Origin: Desulfuromonas soudanensis
GTDB taxonomy: Bacteria > Desulfobacterota > Desulfuromonadia > Desulfuromonadales > WTL
Reading direction: 5' to 3'
Length of the DNA: 64,000 bases
NCBI RefSeq assembly: GCF_001278055.1
Contig: NZ_CP010802.1
Span: 992,001 to 1,056,000, forward strand
Part shown: positions 48,391 through 57,600 of the stretch, one piece after another
Numbering within the stretch: the stretch's first letter is position 1
Layout of the letters: each line of letters opens with the position of its first letter
Notes under the pieces: generated by a model
Told to the model about the DNA's origin: nothing
The model's input: the letters and a program-made list of their open reading frames with translations, nothing else
Databases searched by the model: none
Position numbers and translations under genes: made by a program

Positions 48391-49446
48391 TTATCCCTTG
48401 GCCGCCTTGGCCGGAGGCGTTTCGGCACCTTTGGCCGGGGGCGTTTCGGCGGACGGGAGCCCGAAATGCGTCAGGACCTTCTCCTCGATGGCGCGGGCGG
48501 TCTCCGGGTGTTCCTTGAGGAACTGCTTGGCGTTCTCCCGTCCCTGGCCGATGCGCTCGCCGTTGTAGGAGTACCAGGCGCCGCTCTTTTCGATGATGTT
48601 GGTCTCGGCGCCGAGGTCGACGATGTCTCCTTCGCGGGAGATCCCGGTGCCGTACATGATGTCGAATTCCGCCTCTTTGAAGGGGGGGGCGACCTTGTTT
48701 TTGACGACCTTGACCCGGGTGCGGTTGCCGATGACGTCCTGGCCCGACTTGAGGGAGGCGATGCGGCGGATATCCAGGCGCACCGAGGCGTAGAACTTGA
48801 GGGCGTTGCCGCCGGTGGTGGTCTCGGGATTGCCGAACATCACGCCGATCTTCATGCGGATCTGGTTGATGAAGATGACGATGCAGTTCGATTTGCTGAT
48901 GGTGCCGGTGAGTTTGCGCAGCGCCTGGGACATGAGGCGCGCCTGCAACCCCATGTGGGAGTCGCCCATCTCCCCTTCGATCTCGGCCCGGGGGACGAGG
49001 GCGGCCACCGAGTCGACCACCAGGACGTCGATGGCGCCGCTGCGCACCAGGACTTCGGTGATTTCCAGGGCCTGCTCGCCGGTGTCGGGCTGGGAGACGA
49101 GGAGGTCGTCGGTATTGACCCCGAGTTGTCTGGCGTAGCGGATGTCGAGGGCATGCTCAGCGTCGACGAAGGCGGCGATTCCCCCTTTTTTCTGGGTTTC
49201 AGCGACGATGTGCAGGGCGAGGGTCGTTTTCCCCGAAGACTCGGGGCCGAAGACTTCGATGATCCGTCCCCGGGGGACGCCGCCGACGCCGAGCGCGATG
49301 TCGAGGGAGAGGGCTCCGGTGGAGACGGCCTGGACGTCGGGGATGACGGCGTCCTTGCCGAGGCGCATGATGCTCCCCTTGCCGAACTGTTTTTCGATGT
49401 GGCCGATTGCCAGGTCAATGGCATGTTCGCGGTTGGATTCCGCCAT
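48391..49446 (-). CDS. recA: Recombinase RecA
   Basis: The 351-residue protein has Walker A GPESSGKT (about 70-77), Walker [10 protein letters not shown], the L2-region segment [17 protein letters not shown], and a C-terminal tail with a repeated [16 protein letters not shown] motif in place of the acidic tail of E. coli. It catalyses strand exchange and triggers LexA self-cleavage. It starts at the ATG at 49446. No LexA box was recognised in the 76-bp upstream gap. Confidence 0.98.
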   Translation of the reverse strand: MAESNREHAIDLAIGHIEKQFGKGSIMRLGKDAVIPDVQAVSTGALSLDIALGVGGVPRGRIIEVFGPESSGKTTLALHIVAETQKKGGIAAFVDAEHALDIRYARQLGVNTDDLLVSQPDTGEQALEITEVLVRSGAIDVLVVDSVAALVPRAEIEGEMGDSHMGLQARLMSQALRKLTGTISKSNCIVIFINQIRMKIGVMFGNPETTTGGNALKFYASVRLDIRRIASLKSGQDVIGNRTRVKVVKNKVAPPFKEAEFDIMYGTGISREGDIVDLGAETNIIEKSGAWYSYNGERIGQGRENAKQFLKEHPETARAIEEKVLTHFGLPSAETPPAKGAETPPAKAAKG

Positions 49447-49522
49447 GGGGATATCTCCTGAAAGGGGTGAGTTTCGTGTTTGGGTCCGCCGGAGAGCAGA
49501 GGGGTTCGCCCCTGTTTAAGCC

Positions 49523-50083
49523 TCAGCGGCCGAGGCCGACGGTTTTCCGCGGCAGATGCAAAGCGCCGCCCGGTTCCAGGCGGCTTTCAAAGAGGACCAG
49601 CGAATCGACGACGAGCTCCCCGCAGGTCGCATCCTTAAAGGGGGCCAGGTCGCACTTTTCGGCGAGGGCCGTCCCGCGCCGGCGGCCCAGGGTCAGGTGG
49701 GGAGTGAAGGGACGATCGTCGCGGGGAATGCCGATTTTCTCCAGTGCCGACTCCAGGTCGTCCTGCAGTTTTGCCAGGGGAGGGCCGCCGTCGACGCCGA
49801 GCCAGATCACTCTTGGTCGCAGCGGTGAAGGAAAGGCTCCGACTCCGATCAACCGTGCCTGAAAGGGGACGCTCAAATGCCCTATCGATAGCACAACTTC
49901 CCCTATCCTATCAAGGGATTCTTCCGGGAGTTCGCCGAAAAACTTGAGAGTCAGATGGATCGTCCCGGGGCGGACCCAGCGGACGTCCGGAAGGGTTTCG
50001 GCCAGGCGATTCTGGAGCCGGGCAATCTGCCGCTGCAGGTCCGGGGGGAGGGGGACGGCGAGGAAGGCTCTAATTTGCGACAT
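49523..50083 (-). CDS. thpR: RNA 2',3'-cyclic phosphodiesterase
   Basis: The start is the ATG at 50083. The 186-residue 2H-phosphoesterase has the two catalytic HxT motifs, HLTLKFFG (about 43-50) and HLTLGRRR (about 129-136). ThpR (LigT) opens 2',3'-cyclic phosphates and can join tRNA halves in vitro. Its start overlaps the end of the kinase gene by 14 nt. It lies upstream of recA, as in relatives. Confidence 0.92.
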   Translation of the reverse strand: MSQIRAFLAVPLPPDLQRQIARLQNRLAETLPDVRWVRPGTIHLTLKFFGELPEESLDRIGEVVLSIGHLSVPFQARLIGVGAFPSPLRPRVIWLGVDGGPPLAKLQDDLESALEKIGIPRDDRPFTPHLTLGRRRGTALAEKCDLAPFKDATCGELVVDSLVLFESRLEPGGALHLPRKTVGLGR

Positions 50084-52175
50084 CGGCGGTCTCTTCGGCC
50101 GGCGGGGGGTGGGGGAGGAGGACGTGGAAGGCGCTCCCCGGTTCCAGGGAGGCTTCTCCCTGACTCTCGACCCAGACCATGCCGCCATGGGCTTCGACCA
50201 TCCCCTTCACCAGGGTCAGGCCGAGGCCGACCCCCTTGCCGCCGAAACGGGTCTGGGAGGTGGAGTGGGAGGCGATGTCGCCGATCTCGTAAAATTTGTC
50301 GAAGACGCGCAACTGCTCGGCGGCGGGGATGCCGATGCCGGTGTCGCGCACCGTGATCTGCACGTAGGAGGACCCCGGCTCCTTCTCGAAAAACGCCGGC
50401 GAAAAGGGGCGCAGCACCGGAGCCAGCGCCTGGATCTCTCCGGCGGTGCGGCAGGCGGCGAGGATGTTGATTTCCCCCCCCTCGGGGGTGAACTTCATGG
50501 CGTTTTCCAGAAGGCGGCAGAAGGTTTTCTTCAGGTGATAGTGGTCGCCGACCAGGGGCGGGATCTCTCCCGGATCGACGATGCTGAGGGTAAGCCCCCT
50601 CTCCTGCAACAGGAAAAGGGTGTCGTAGCGGATGTCCTGCAGCAGGGTGGGGAGGCAGACCCTCTCCCTTGCCAGGTAGATGCTCTGGGACTCGAGGCGG
50701 GCCACTTCGAGGAGGTCGCTGACGATCTCGTCGAGCCGCAGTCCCCCCTGGCGAATCGCATCGAGGGCGCTTTTTTCGTCGTCGCTGAGGCGCTCCCGCA
50801 GAGTATCCCGCAGCAGGTCGGTGCTGGCCAGGACGAAGGTGAGGGGGGTGCGCAGTTCGTGGGAGGCCAGGGCGAGGAAGTTACTCTTTATCCGGTCGAG
50901 TTGTTCCAGGGACCGGCTGCTCTCCTCCACGGAGGCCAGGTTCATCTTGAGCTGCATGCGGGAGTGTTCGAGCTCGCGATTGCTGGCCTCGGTGAGCCGG
51001 TTCTGCCACTGCAGGGAGTCGAAAAGTTCAATTCCTTCCACCGCCGTTCCCAGCTGTTTGCCGATCCCGAGCAAAAGACGGATTTCTTCGCGTTTAAAGA
51101 GTCGCCGGCTGTGGTTGAAGATGAAGAGCACCCCCAGGGTTCTCTCGTGCGTTGCCAGGGGAATGGCCTGAAAGCCGCGCCAGCCGGCGTGGCGCACGGC
51201 TTCGACCTCCAGCCGGCGGTCCTGGGTTAGGTCGACGGAGGAGCGGGGGCGGCCGCTGACCACCACCCGTCCGCACATCCCCTGGCCGGGGCAGAGCTGA
51301 CGCAGGGAGGCGAGGGTCTCGGTGTCGATGTTGTGGTGGACCAGCAGCTCGAGATCCTTGCCGGCGTGGCGCACCAGATAGATGCCGCCGCCGTCGCTGT
51401 CGAAACTGCTCACCACCTTGTCCAGAACCGCCTGGAGCATCTCGGCGAGGTCGCCGCTGGAGGCAGCTTGGTGAGCGATCTGGTTGACCAGGGTCAGGTC
51501 GCGGTTGCGGCGCCGCAGCTCCTGCTCGGTCATTTTACGTTCGGTGACGTCCCGCACCACCCCGTGGACCATTTCCTCGCTGCCGATCCGGCCCAGCCGG
51601 GCGTGGACGGCGCCAATGAACGAGGTCCCGTCGCGGCGTCGGAAGATGAGTTCGCCGTCTTCACCGTACCCCTGGCGGATGACCTTCTTGACCAGTGCCA
51701 GGTAGCGGCGCCGCTGTCGACCGGCGAAAATGACGTCGAGGGGGAGGAGGGGGATCTCTGCGGCGCTGTAGCCGAGGAGCCCTTCGGCCGCCCGGTTGAC
51801 CTCCTGCAGGCGGCCGTTTTGCGGGTTGATGAGAAAGATGGCGTCGCCGGCGGAGTCGAGAAGGTCGCGGCAGCGTTTTTCGTTTCCCTTAATCCGGGTG
51901 CCGAGTCGGGAGATTTCCTCCTGGTCCGACTGCCGGCGCGTTTTCGTTCTGCGGAACTGGCTCCACAGGGCAAAAGCCAGAAGGATGGCCAGGGCCCAGC
52001 CGAGGGAGGTGAGGAGGACGAGGGGAGTGGCTCGGGTTGCATTGGGGGAGAGGGCGGCCTGGAGAGGCCTGGCTCCCGGGAGGAGGAAAAAAAGTGCGGC
52101 GCAAAGAAGGGGAGAGGGGGCGCGGTTTGCTGTCCAGTCCATGGCCATCTCGGGGATCTCAGGGGGCTCCGTCAT
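50070..52175 (-). CDS. PAS-GAF sensor histidine kinase with N-terminal membrane anchor
   Basis: About 701 residues from the ATG at 52175; a TTG at 52193 and ATGs at 52148/52142 are possible alternatives, and none has a strong ribosome binding site. Two hydrophobic segments lie at about 20-40 and 53-75. A PAS domain (about 100-215), a GAF domain (about 235-375, with CGRVVVSGRP), a coiled coil and HisKA follow, with the phosphoacceptor in LASHELRTPLTFV. The HATPase has LLENAMKFTP, DTGIGIP and GKGVGLGLTLVKG. It lies between cinA and thpR without a response-regulator gene, so its partner is elsewhere. Confidence 0.88.
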   Translation of the reverse strand: MTEPPEIPEMAMDWTANRAPSPLLCAALFFLLPGARPLQAALSPNATRATPLVLLTSLGWALAILLAFALWSQFRRTKTRRQSDQEEISRLGTRIKGNEKRCRDLLDSAGDAIFLINPQNGRLQEVNRAAEGLLGYSAAEIPLLPLDVIFAGRQRRRYLALVKKVIRQGYGEDGELIFRRRDGTSFIGAVHARLGRIGSEEMVHGVVRDVTERKMTEQELRRRNRDLTLVNQIAHQAASSGDLAEMLQAVLDKVVSSFDSDGGGIYLVRHAGKDLELLVHHNIDTETLASLRQLCPGQGMCGRVVVSGRPRSSVDLTQDRRLEVEAVRHAGWRGFQAIPLATHERTLGVLFIFNHSRRLFKREEIRLLLGIGKQLGTAVEGIELFDSLQWQNRLTEASNRELEHSRMQLKMNLASVEESSRSLEQLDRIKSNFLALASHELRTPLTFVLASTDLLRDTLRERLSDDEKSALDAIRQGGLRLDEIVSDLLEVARLESQSIYLARERVCLPTLLQDIRYDTLFLLQERGLTLSIVDPGEIPPLVGDHYHLKKTFCRLLENAMKFTPEGGEINILAACRTAGEIQALAPVLRPFSPAFFEKEPGSSYVQITVRDTGIGIPAAEQLRVFDKFYEIGDIASHSTSQTRFGGKGVGLGLTLVKGMVEAHGGMVWVESQGEASLEPGSAFHVLLPHPPPAEETADVAN

Positions 52176-53409
52176 TGAGGTGTTTAATGGCAATGCGGCG
52201 GATCCATTCCAGTGCCGTGCAGGCCGTCATCAGGCGGATCTGGCTGCGGTCTCCGGCGAAGCCGAATCGCTGCACCTGTTCGTACCCGGCGGCGACCAGG
52301 GCGACAAAGACGGTTCCCACCGGTTTGTCTGCTGTCCCCCCCGCCGGCCCGGCGATGCCGGTGACGGCCAAGGCCAGGTCCGTCGCGGCGGCGCGGCGCA
52401 CCCCGCGCGCCATGGCCAGGGCGCAGGCCTCGCTCACCGCCCCCTCTTCTTCGAGGAGTTTCCTGCTCACGCCCAGCCACTGTTGTTTGGCCTGATTGGA
52501 ATAAGTGACGGCGCCGCGTTCGAAAAAGGAGGAGGACCCGGGGACGTCGGTGAGGAGTTTGGCGATCAGGCCGCCGGTGCACGACTCGGCCAGGGAGAGG
52601 GTGAGGCCGGTATTCTCCAGGAGGCGGGCAACGTTCTGCGCCAGGGTCGTCTCGCCGGCGGCGACGATGAAGTCGTCGAGGGCCCGGCGGGCGGCCAGCT
52701 CCCCCCGGTCGAGAAGATTCTCCGCCTCCTCGCCGCAAGCTCTGAGTTTGACATGGACCAGGGGAAAGTCAACTCCGAAGGCGAGTTCGACCCCCGGGGG
52801 GAGAACCTGTTCCAGCCTTTCCTCGGTCTGCACTTCGCTGAGGCCGAAGACCTTCAGGACCCGTTCCCTGCGGGGAGGAACGCCGCCGCTGAAGCGGTGC
52901 AGTGCGCCGAGAACCGATTCTCGGAGGATGGCCGTCATCTCGTCGGGGACCCCGGGGAGGAAAAAGAATTCTGTCTTCTCCTGGGAAAGAACGAAGCCGG
53001 GAGCGGTCCCCCTGTCGTTGGCGAGGATCGCCGCCTTCTGGGGAAGGAGCGCCTGTTTTTCGTTGCGCGGGTCCATGGCCTCGTTCCGGGCGGCGAAAAA
53101 GGCGCGGATCTGCCCCAGGGCCTCGTCGTTGAGGACAAGGCGGCGGCCGAAGGCGCGGGCGGCCGCCCGGGCCGTCAGGTCGTCCCCCGTCGGTCCGAGC
53201 CCGCCGGTGACGATGACCACATCCCGCCGCGCGGCCAGGGCGCAAAGAGCGGCGGCGATGTCCGTCTCGACGTCGCCGACGGTCAGCGACTCGCTGAGAC
53301 GGTACCCTTCGCCGCCGAGGATGCGGGCGATGGCGGTGGTGTTGGTGTCGGCCATCTCCCCGTTGAGGAGTTCGTCGCCGACGGTGAGAACGGCAATGGT
53401 CAGGTTCAT
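52159..53409 (-). CDS. cinA: CinA-like protein (MoCF domain plus nicotinamide-nucleotide deamidase domain)
   Basis: The 416-residue protein has an N-terminal molybdopterin-binding-like domain (TVGDELLNGEMADTN at about 10-24; VIVTGGLGPTGDDLTARAAA). The C-terminal CinA domain (about 255-410) has SLAESCTGGLIAKLLTDVPG, GAVTYSNQAK and AVTGIAGPAGG. The C-terminal domain deamidates NMN for pyridine recycling. It overlaps pgpA by four bases and the kinase gene by a few codons. Confidence 0.95.
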   Translation of the reverse strand: MNLTIAVLTVGDELLNGEMADTNTTAIARILGGEGYRLSESLTVGDVETDIAAALCALAARRDVVIVTGGLGPTGDDLTARAAARAFGRRLVLNDEALGQIRAFFAARNEAMDPRNEKQALLPQKAAILANDRGTAPGFVLSQEKTEFFFLPGVPDEMTAILRESVLGALHRFSGGVPPRRERVLKVFGLSEVQTEERLEQVLPPGVELAFGVDFPLVHVKLRACGEEAENLLDRGELAARRALDDFIVAAGETTLAQNVARLLENTGLTLSLAESCTGGLIAKLLTDVPGSSSFFERGAVTYSNQAKQQWLGVSRKLLEEEGAVSEACALAMARGVRRAAATDLALAVTGIAGPAGGTADKPVGTVFVALVAAGYEQVQRFGFAGDRSQIRLMTACTALEWIRRIAIKHLNDGAP

Positions 53410-53879
53410 GATGCGATGACCCCAAGGTGTTCGAGAGCCAGAAGGATCAGGCGCAACGCCAGGGCGCCGTAGAGGCCGGCCACCACGTCGTCGAGGACGA
53501 CGCCGAAGCCGTTCTTGAGGCGGCGGTCGAACCAGTTGGCGGGGAAGACCTTGCTGATGTCGAAGAAGCGGAAAGAGAGGAAACCGAGGAGGGCGGTGGT
53601 CCAGGAAAAGGGGAGAAAGGCGACGGTCACCAGATAGCCGACCAGTTCGTCGATGACGATGCGCCCGTCGTCAATTACTCCGTAATAGCGCCCCGCCGCG
53701 CCGGAGACCCAGAAGGCGAGGAAGAGGATCCCGACCCAGGTCAGGGCATAGAGGGGGGCGGGGAGAGGGGCGAGGAGAAAAAAGAGGGGAATCCCGGCGA
53801 GGGTGCCGACGGTCCCGGAGGCGACGGGAAAATAGCCGAGGCCGGCGTTGCTGGAGAGAAAGAGGATGAAGCGGCGCAT
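53406..53879 (-). CDS. pgpA: Phosphatidylglycerophosphatase A
   Basis: The start is chosen at the ATG at 53879 (MRRFILFLSSNAGLGYFPVA); an in-frame ATG six codons upstream is less typical. The 157-residue membrane protein has the PgpA segments GLGYFPVASGTVGTLAG, DDGRIVIDELVGYLV and FRFFDISKVFPANWFDRR-like sequence with conserved Asp/Glu. It dephosphorylates phosphatidylglycerophosphate to phosphatidylglycerol. It is coupled to cinA (ATGA overlap). Confidence 0.94.
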   Translation of the reverse strand: MRRFILFLSSNAGLGYFPVASGTVGTLAGIPLFFLLAPLPAPLYALTWVGILFLAFWVSGAAGRYYGVIDDGRIVIDELVGYLVTVAFLPFSWTTALLGFLSFRFFDISKVFPANWFDRRLKNGFGVVLDDVVAGLYGALALRLILLALEHLGVIAS

Positions 53880-53930
53880 GGCAAAGCTCGCAGGCAAAGA
53901 GTGGGGAAAATAGGGTGATCGTCAGGGGTG

Positions 53931-54034
53931 CCCCTCTCCCGCAAAGGAGAGAGGGCGAACCTGCGAAGTCAAAGGTGTTGGTGTTGTCAGCCTTGCTCCC
54001 CCTCCCCTCTGTGGGAGGGGGCCGGGGGGAGGGG
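53931..54034. repeat. GC-rich composite palindromic repeat, copy 1
   Basis: Two hairpins joined by a spacer. Hairpin 1 is CCCTCTCCCGCAAAGGAGAG followed by AGGG. The spacer includes AAGTCAAAGGTGTTG and ends GCTCCCC. Hairpin 2 is CCCCTCCCCTCTGTGGGAGG followed by a G-rich tail. It overlaps the last 16 codons of the DUF559 frame, so the predicted C-terminus of that protein (PPAPSHRGEGEQG) is repeat-encoded. Confidence 0.78.
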
Positions 54035-54373
54035 CAGTTCGAGACAGCGCCGTCGAATCGATTCCAGAACACCCTCGCAATTGGTCAGAATCTCGTGGTT
54101 CCAAAAACGAACGACCGTAAAACCCTGTGCATTCAACCAGCGCGTTCGCTCGGCATCCTTTGTTTGCTCCAACGCATGCTGTCCGCCGTCGGCCTCGACA
54201 ATCAAGCGCCTTTCGTAACAAACAAAATCGACGACAAACCGGCCGATCTGTTCCTGACGGCGAAATTTCAATCCGGACATCTGCTTGCCGCGGAGGTGCC
54301 GCCATAACAATTGTTCGGCATCGGTGGCGTTGTGGCGCAGTTCTTTGGCTGTCTGCGTCAGGTTAATTGGCAC
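53987..54373 (-). CDS. DUF559 endonuclease-like protein
   Basis: About 128 residues from a GTG at 54373 preceded by GGGGAG. The frame stays open to an ATG at 54436, but the extra residues (SPLWERVGERG) are repeat-encoded and probably untranslated. The core is typical DUF559: TAKELRHNATDAEQLLWRHL, KFRRQEQIGRFVVDFVCYER, LIVEADGGQHALEQ, then DAERTRWLNAQGFTVVRFWN. The D(x)n-E-x-D-x-x-Q pattern resembles Vsr-type/PD-(D/E)xK nucleases. Biological role of DUF559 is unknown. Both ends lie in GC-rich palindromic repeats, and the next gene is a restriction-modification enzyme. Confidence 0.82.
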   Translation of the reverse strand: MPINLTQTAKELRHNATDAEQLLWRHLRGKQMSGLKFRRQEQIGRFVVDFVCYERRLIVEADGGQHALEQTKDAERTRWLNAQGFTVVRFWNHEILTNCEGVLESIRRRCLELPLPPAPSHRGEGEQG

Positions 54374-54377
54374 CGGG

Positions 54378-54419
54378 TCTCCCCTCTCCCCGACCCTCTC
54401 CCACAGAGGGGAGAGGGAG
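54378..54419. repeat. GC-rich palindromic repeat upstream of the DUF559 start
   Basis: TCTCCCCTCTCCCCGACCCT is followed by CTCCCACAGAGGGGAGAGGG, which folds as CCCTCTCCC-ACAG-AGGGGAGAGGG. It includes the sequence from which the ribosome binding site of the DUF559 gene would be read on the minus strand. Confidence 0.7.
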
Positions 54420-54458
54420 AAAATCGCTGCAGGCAAGGCAAGTTGTTGAGTTTGATCT

Positions 54459-54520
54459 ACCTCTCCGTTGCGGGAGAGGTAGAACGTCCAGAGTAAAAAA
54501 ACTTGTCAGCTTCGCCCCCC
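54459..54520. repeat. GC-rich composite palindromic repeat, copy 2 (partial)
   Basis: Hairpin 1 is TACCTCTCCGTTGCGGGAGA followed by GGTA. The spacer AGAACGTCCAGAGTAAAAAA and CTTGTCAGCTTCGCCCC follows the plan of copies 1 and 3, but hairpin 2 is replaced by the start of copy 3. Confidence 0.7.
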
Positions 54521-54611
54521 CCTCCACTATGGGAGAGGAGGAACATGCGGAGTCAAAAATGTTGTAGTTTTGCTCCCCCTCACCTTTGTGGGAGGGGGCT
54601 GGGGGGAGGGG
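54519..54611. repeat. GC-rich composite palindromic repeat, copy 3
   Basis: Hairpin 1 is CCCCTCCACTATGGGAGAGG. The spacer is GAACATGCGGAGTCAAAAAT, then GTTGTAGTTTTGCTCCCC. Hairpin 2 is CCCTCACCTTTGTGGGAGGG plus a G-rich tail. It ends 3 bp before the methyltransferase stop codon. Confidence 0.78.
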
Positions 54612-54614
54612 CGA

Positions 54615-57600
54615 TTACCCGCTCCGTTCCCGATTCAACGCCAGAAGTCGCCCCAGCACCTCGTCGTCGGCGAGATCGGCGGGCCAGCCGTAGGCGGCGG
54701 CGACGGCGGCATCGAGAGTGGCGTGGGCGTTTTGCAGCCATTGCGGGCGCAGGTTGTAGAGGTTGGTCAGGGTGCGCTTGGCAAGATCCTTTTCACAACC
54801 CGGTTTGGGAAGGATGCGGTCAGGGTAGCCCGCTACCACTTCCGGCAGTCGCTCGACCCATTCGGGGGGATTGAGCCAGTTGTCGCGCAGTTCGACCAGA
54901 CGTTGCGCCGCCGTGGCGATGGCTTCGGCTTGCGGGGTGCCGGCGTAGCTGCTGGCCGGCAGGTTGGGGGTGAGGCCGGTTGGGAAGGGGAAGGTTCTGA
55001 ACGTCGTGCTCGATGTGTAACGAGGACGGTCTTCAAGGCTGGTTCCCATGCGCAACGCCCAGAGTTCGTGGATTCGAGATTGCAGGATGCCGAAAGTGGT
55101 GTCGTCGTTGCGGGCGATAACGACCAGATTCTTGTCCGAGGCAATGCTGGCCGGACACCAGACAAAGACGCGATGTTTGGCCACTTCCGGGGTGGCTATA
55201 TAGCGCGATAGGCCAGAGATGGCTAGGCGCATATCAGCGCCTGAACGTTTGAAAAGCCAGTATCTCTCTCGCATTCCTTTTTCCGGGCTAAATTTTCGGT
55301 CCGGTTTGATATTTACCAAAACATGAGCAAAAGGTGCTTCGAAAAGAGTGGCTTGATCTTCACTCCATTCAGCAAAGTCGATGATCCACATGTCGGGCCA
55401 TCGTCCGGTAATAGCTTGGCCATTTGCCCAAGGTTTGATGACCTCACTATTCGATTTTCCGTGTGGATTCGGCTGGTGCAACCATTGCCGTGCAAGTTCC
55501 CCAGGAATATCAAAGGCGCCGCCTTTCGTTGGTCCCTGAAAGGCCACACTTTCATTTTCCTTCAGCGCCGTTGCCGTGGTGAGGTCGCAGGTAGGACCGG
55601 GTTCAAAACCCGCCCGTTCTGCCGGTCCGGTCAAGTCAGCGTAAATGGCTGAAACGGGTTTGCTATCCAATCGGGCAGATTTGCATTCTGACTCTGCTAA
55701 ACCATTTCCCGCGAAACAGATCAGCGACACCCGCACCGCTGCTCCTTCGTTGATCCAGGGCTCGTCACTCCAGGCATTGAAGATCCGGCCGCTGGCGCAG
55801 ATACGCTCCAGAACTCTGCGGCTGGCACCTCCGCGTATCGAATTGGTGGCAACCAGCCCGGCACGTTGCACGCGGCCAGCTTCGACCTCTGCTCGCGCTT
55901 TTTCGAACCAGTAGGTGACCAGATCGGCCCCGCCGGGGACGCGTCCTTTGTAGCGCGAGCGCAACCGGGTGACGTAATCTTCGCCGAGTTCGGCAAGCAT
56001 CTTCTTGTCGCCCAAAAACGGCGGATTGCCGACGATGCAGTCGGCTTCGGGCCAGGCGGCTTCAAGCCAAAGGCTACCCTCCCCCCAGCCCCCTCCCATG
56101 AAGGGAGGGGGAGCTTGAGCAACGCTCCCTCCCATGAAGGGAGGGGGGGCTTGTGGGCCGTGGGGGGCTTGTGTCCCGTGCAATTCGTTGAGGGGCGAGG
56201 TAGGCGGGCTGGCATCCGCGTCCATCGTGAGCGCCTCGGGTTGAATCGCCCCCTCTCCCCTTGCGGGAGAGGGCTGGGGAGAGGGGGCGCGTGTCAACAG
56301 GGCGTCGCGGCAGGCGATCCCGTCGAGTTTTTTCAGGATCGGGTCGGTGCTGTAACCGACGCCGTTTTTCATATTCCACTGGATGTCGCCGATCCAGACG
56401 GTGACGCGGGCGAGTTCGGCGGCGTAGTCGTTGATCTCGATGCCGAGGACGTTGTGCGGACCGATCTGGTGGAAGTCGCGCTGAAAGCCGAAGATTTCGC
56501 CTTCGAGCATCAGCCGGTGTTCGAGATTTTTCAGCTCGACCAGGGAGAGATAAAGAAAGTTCCCGCTGCCGCAGGCCGGGTCAAGAACCCGCATGGCACG
56601 GAGTTTGGTGAGAAAGGCGCGATAACACCCTTCGGCTTTCTTCCGGGCCGGGGCGGTCCCCTTGTCGAGGAGAGAGGAGATTTCTATCTTGCTCGCTGAC
56701 CACTCTCGCTCCAGGGGTTCGATCACCACCGGGCCGACGATGCGCAGGATTGAATCGCGGTCGGTATAGTGAGCGCCGAGCTGGCTGCGTTTGGCCGGGT
56801 CGAGACCGCGTTCGAACAGGGTGCCGAAGATTGCCGGTTCGATGTCGCTCCAGTCGAGTTTGGCGCAGGCCAGAAGCTGGGCGACGCTGACGGCATCGAG
56901 AGGGAGGGCGTCGTCATCGTCGAAGAGACCGCCGTTGAACCAGGGGACGACGTCGCCGAAGCCGATTTCACCGCCGTGGCGCATGGCGGCGAAAAGGAGG
57001 CGGGCACGGTCGGCGAACTGTGCCGGTCGGGATTGGATCGATTCGACCATGCGGGTGAAGAGGTGCCCGGGGAGGAGGCCGCTGTCTTCGGCGAACATGC
57101 AGAAGATCAGCTTGTTGACGAAATGGGCGACGCTGTGGCTGGTGTGTCCGGCGCTGCGCAGGGTTTGTGCGAGCTCGGCGAAGGTCTGAGCGGCACGCTC
57201 GGTGACCATGTGCCGGGTGATGCCGGGACGAAAACGCTCCGGCTCGGTGAGGAGCCAGCGCAGCTTCTGCAACGCCTCGGGCTTTTCGAGGTCTTCGAGG
57301 GCGAGGGTGTGTATTTCCTGGACGGTGTTGGTGAAGTTGGTATGAATGACGATGGTTTCCATATCGGAAACCACCAGCAGCGGCGGGTTCTCCAAAGCGA
57401 TGGCGTAGCGTTGCAACTGGGCGAAGGCGGCAATCAGGTCCTTGTGCTTGCCCTTATATTCCCAGGCAAAGAAACCTTTTTTCCAGACATCGGCCCACCC
57501 CTCGCCGCCGCCGGTCTTGCTCGCGCCGCGTTCGAAGGTGAAATGTTCGCCGGTGGGGTCGGCCTCTGCCGGAGTCTTATGGGCAAGGAGGCGACAGAGG

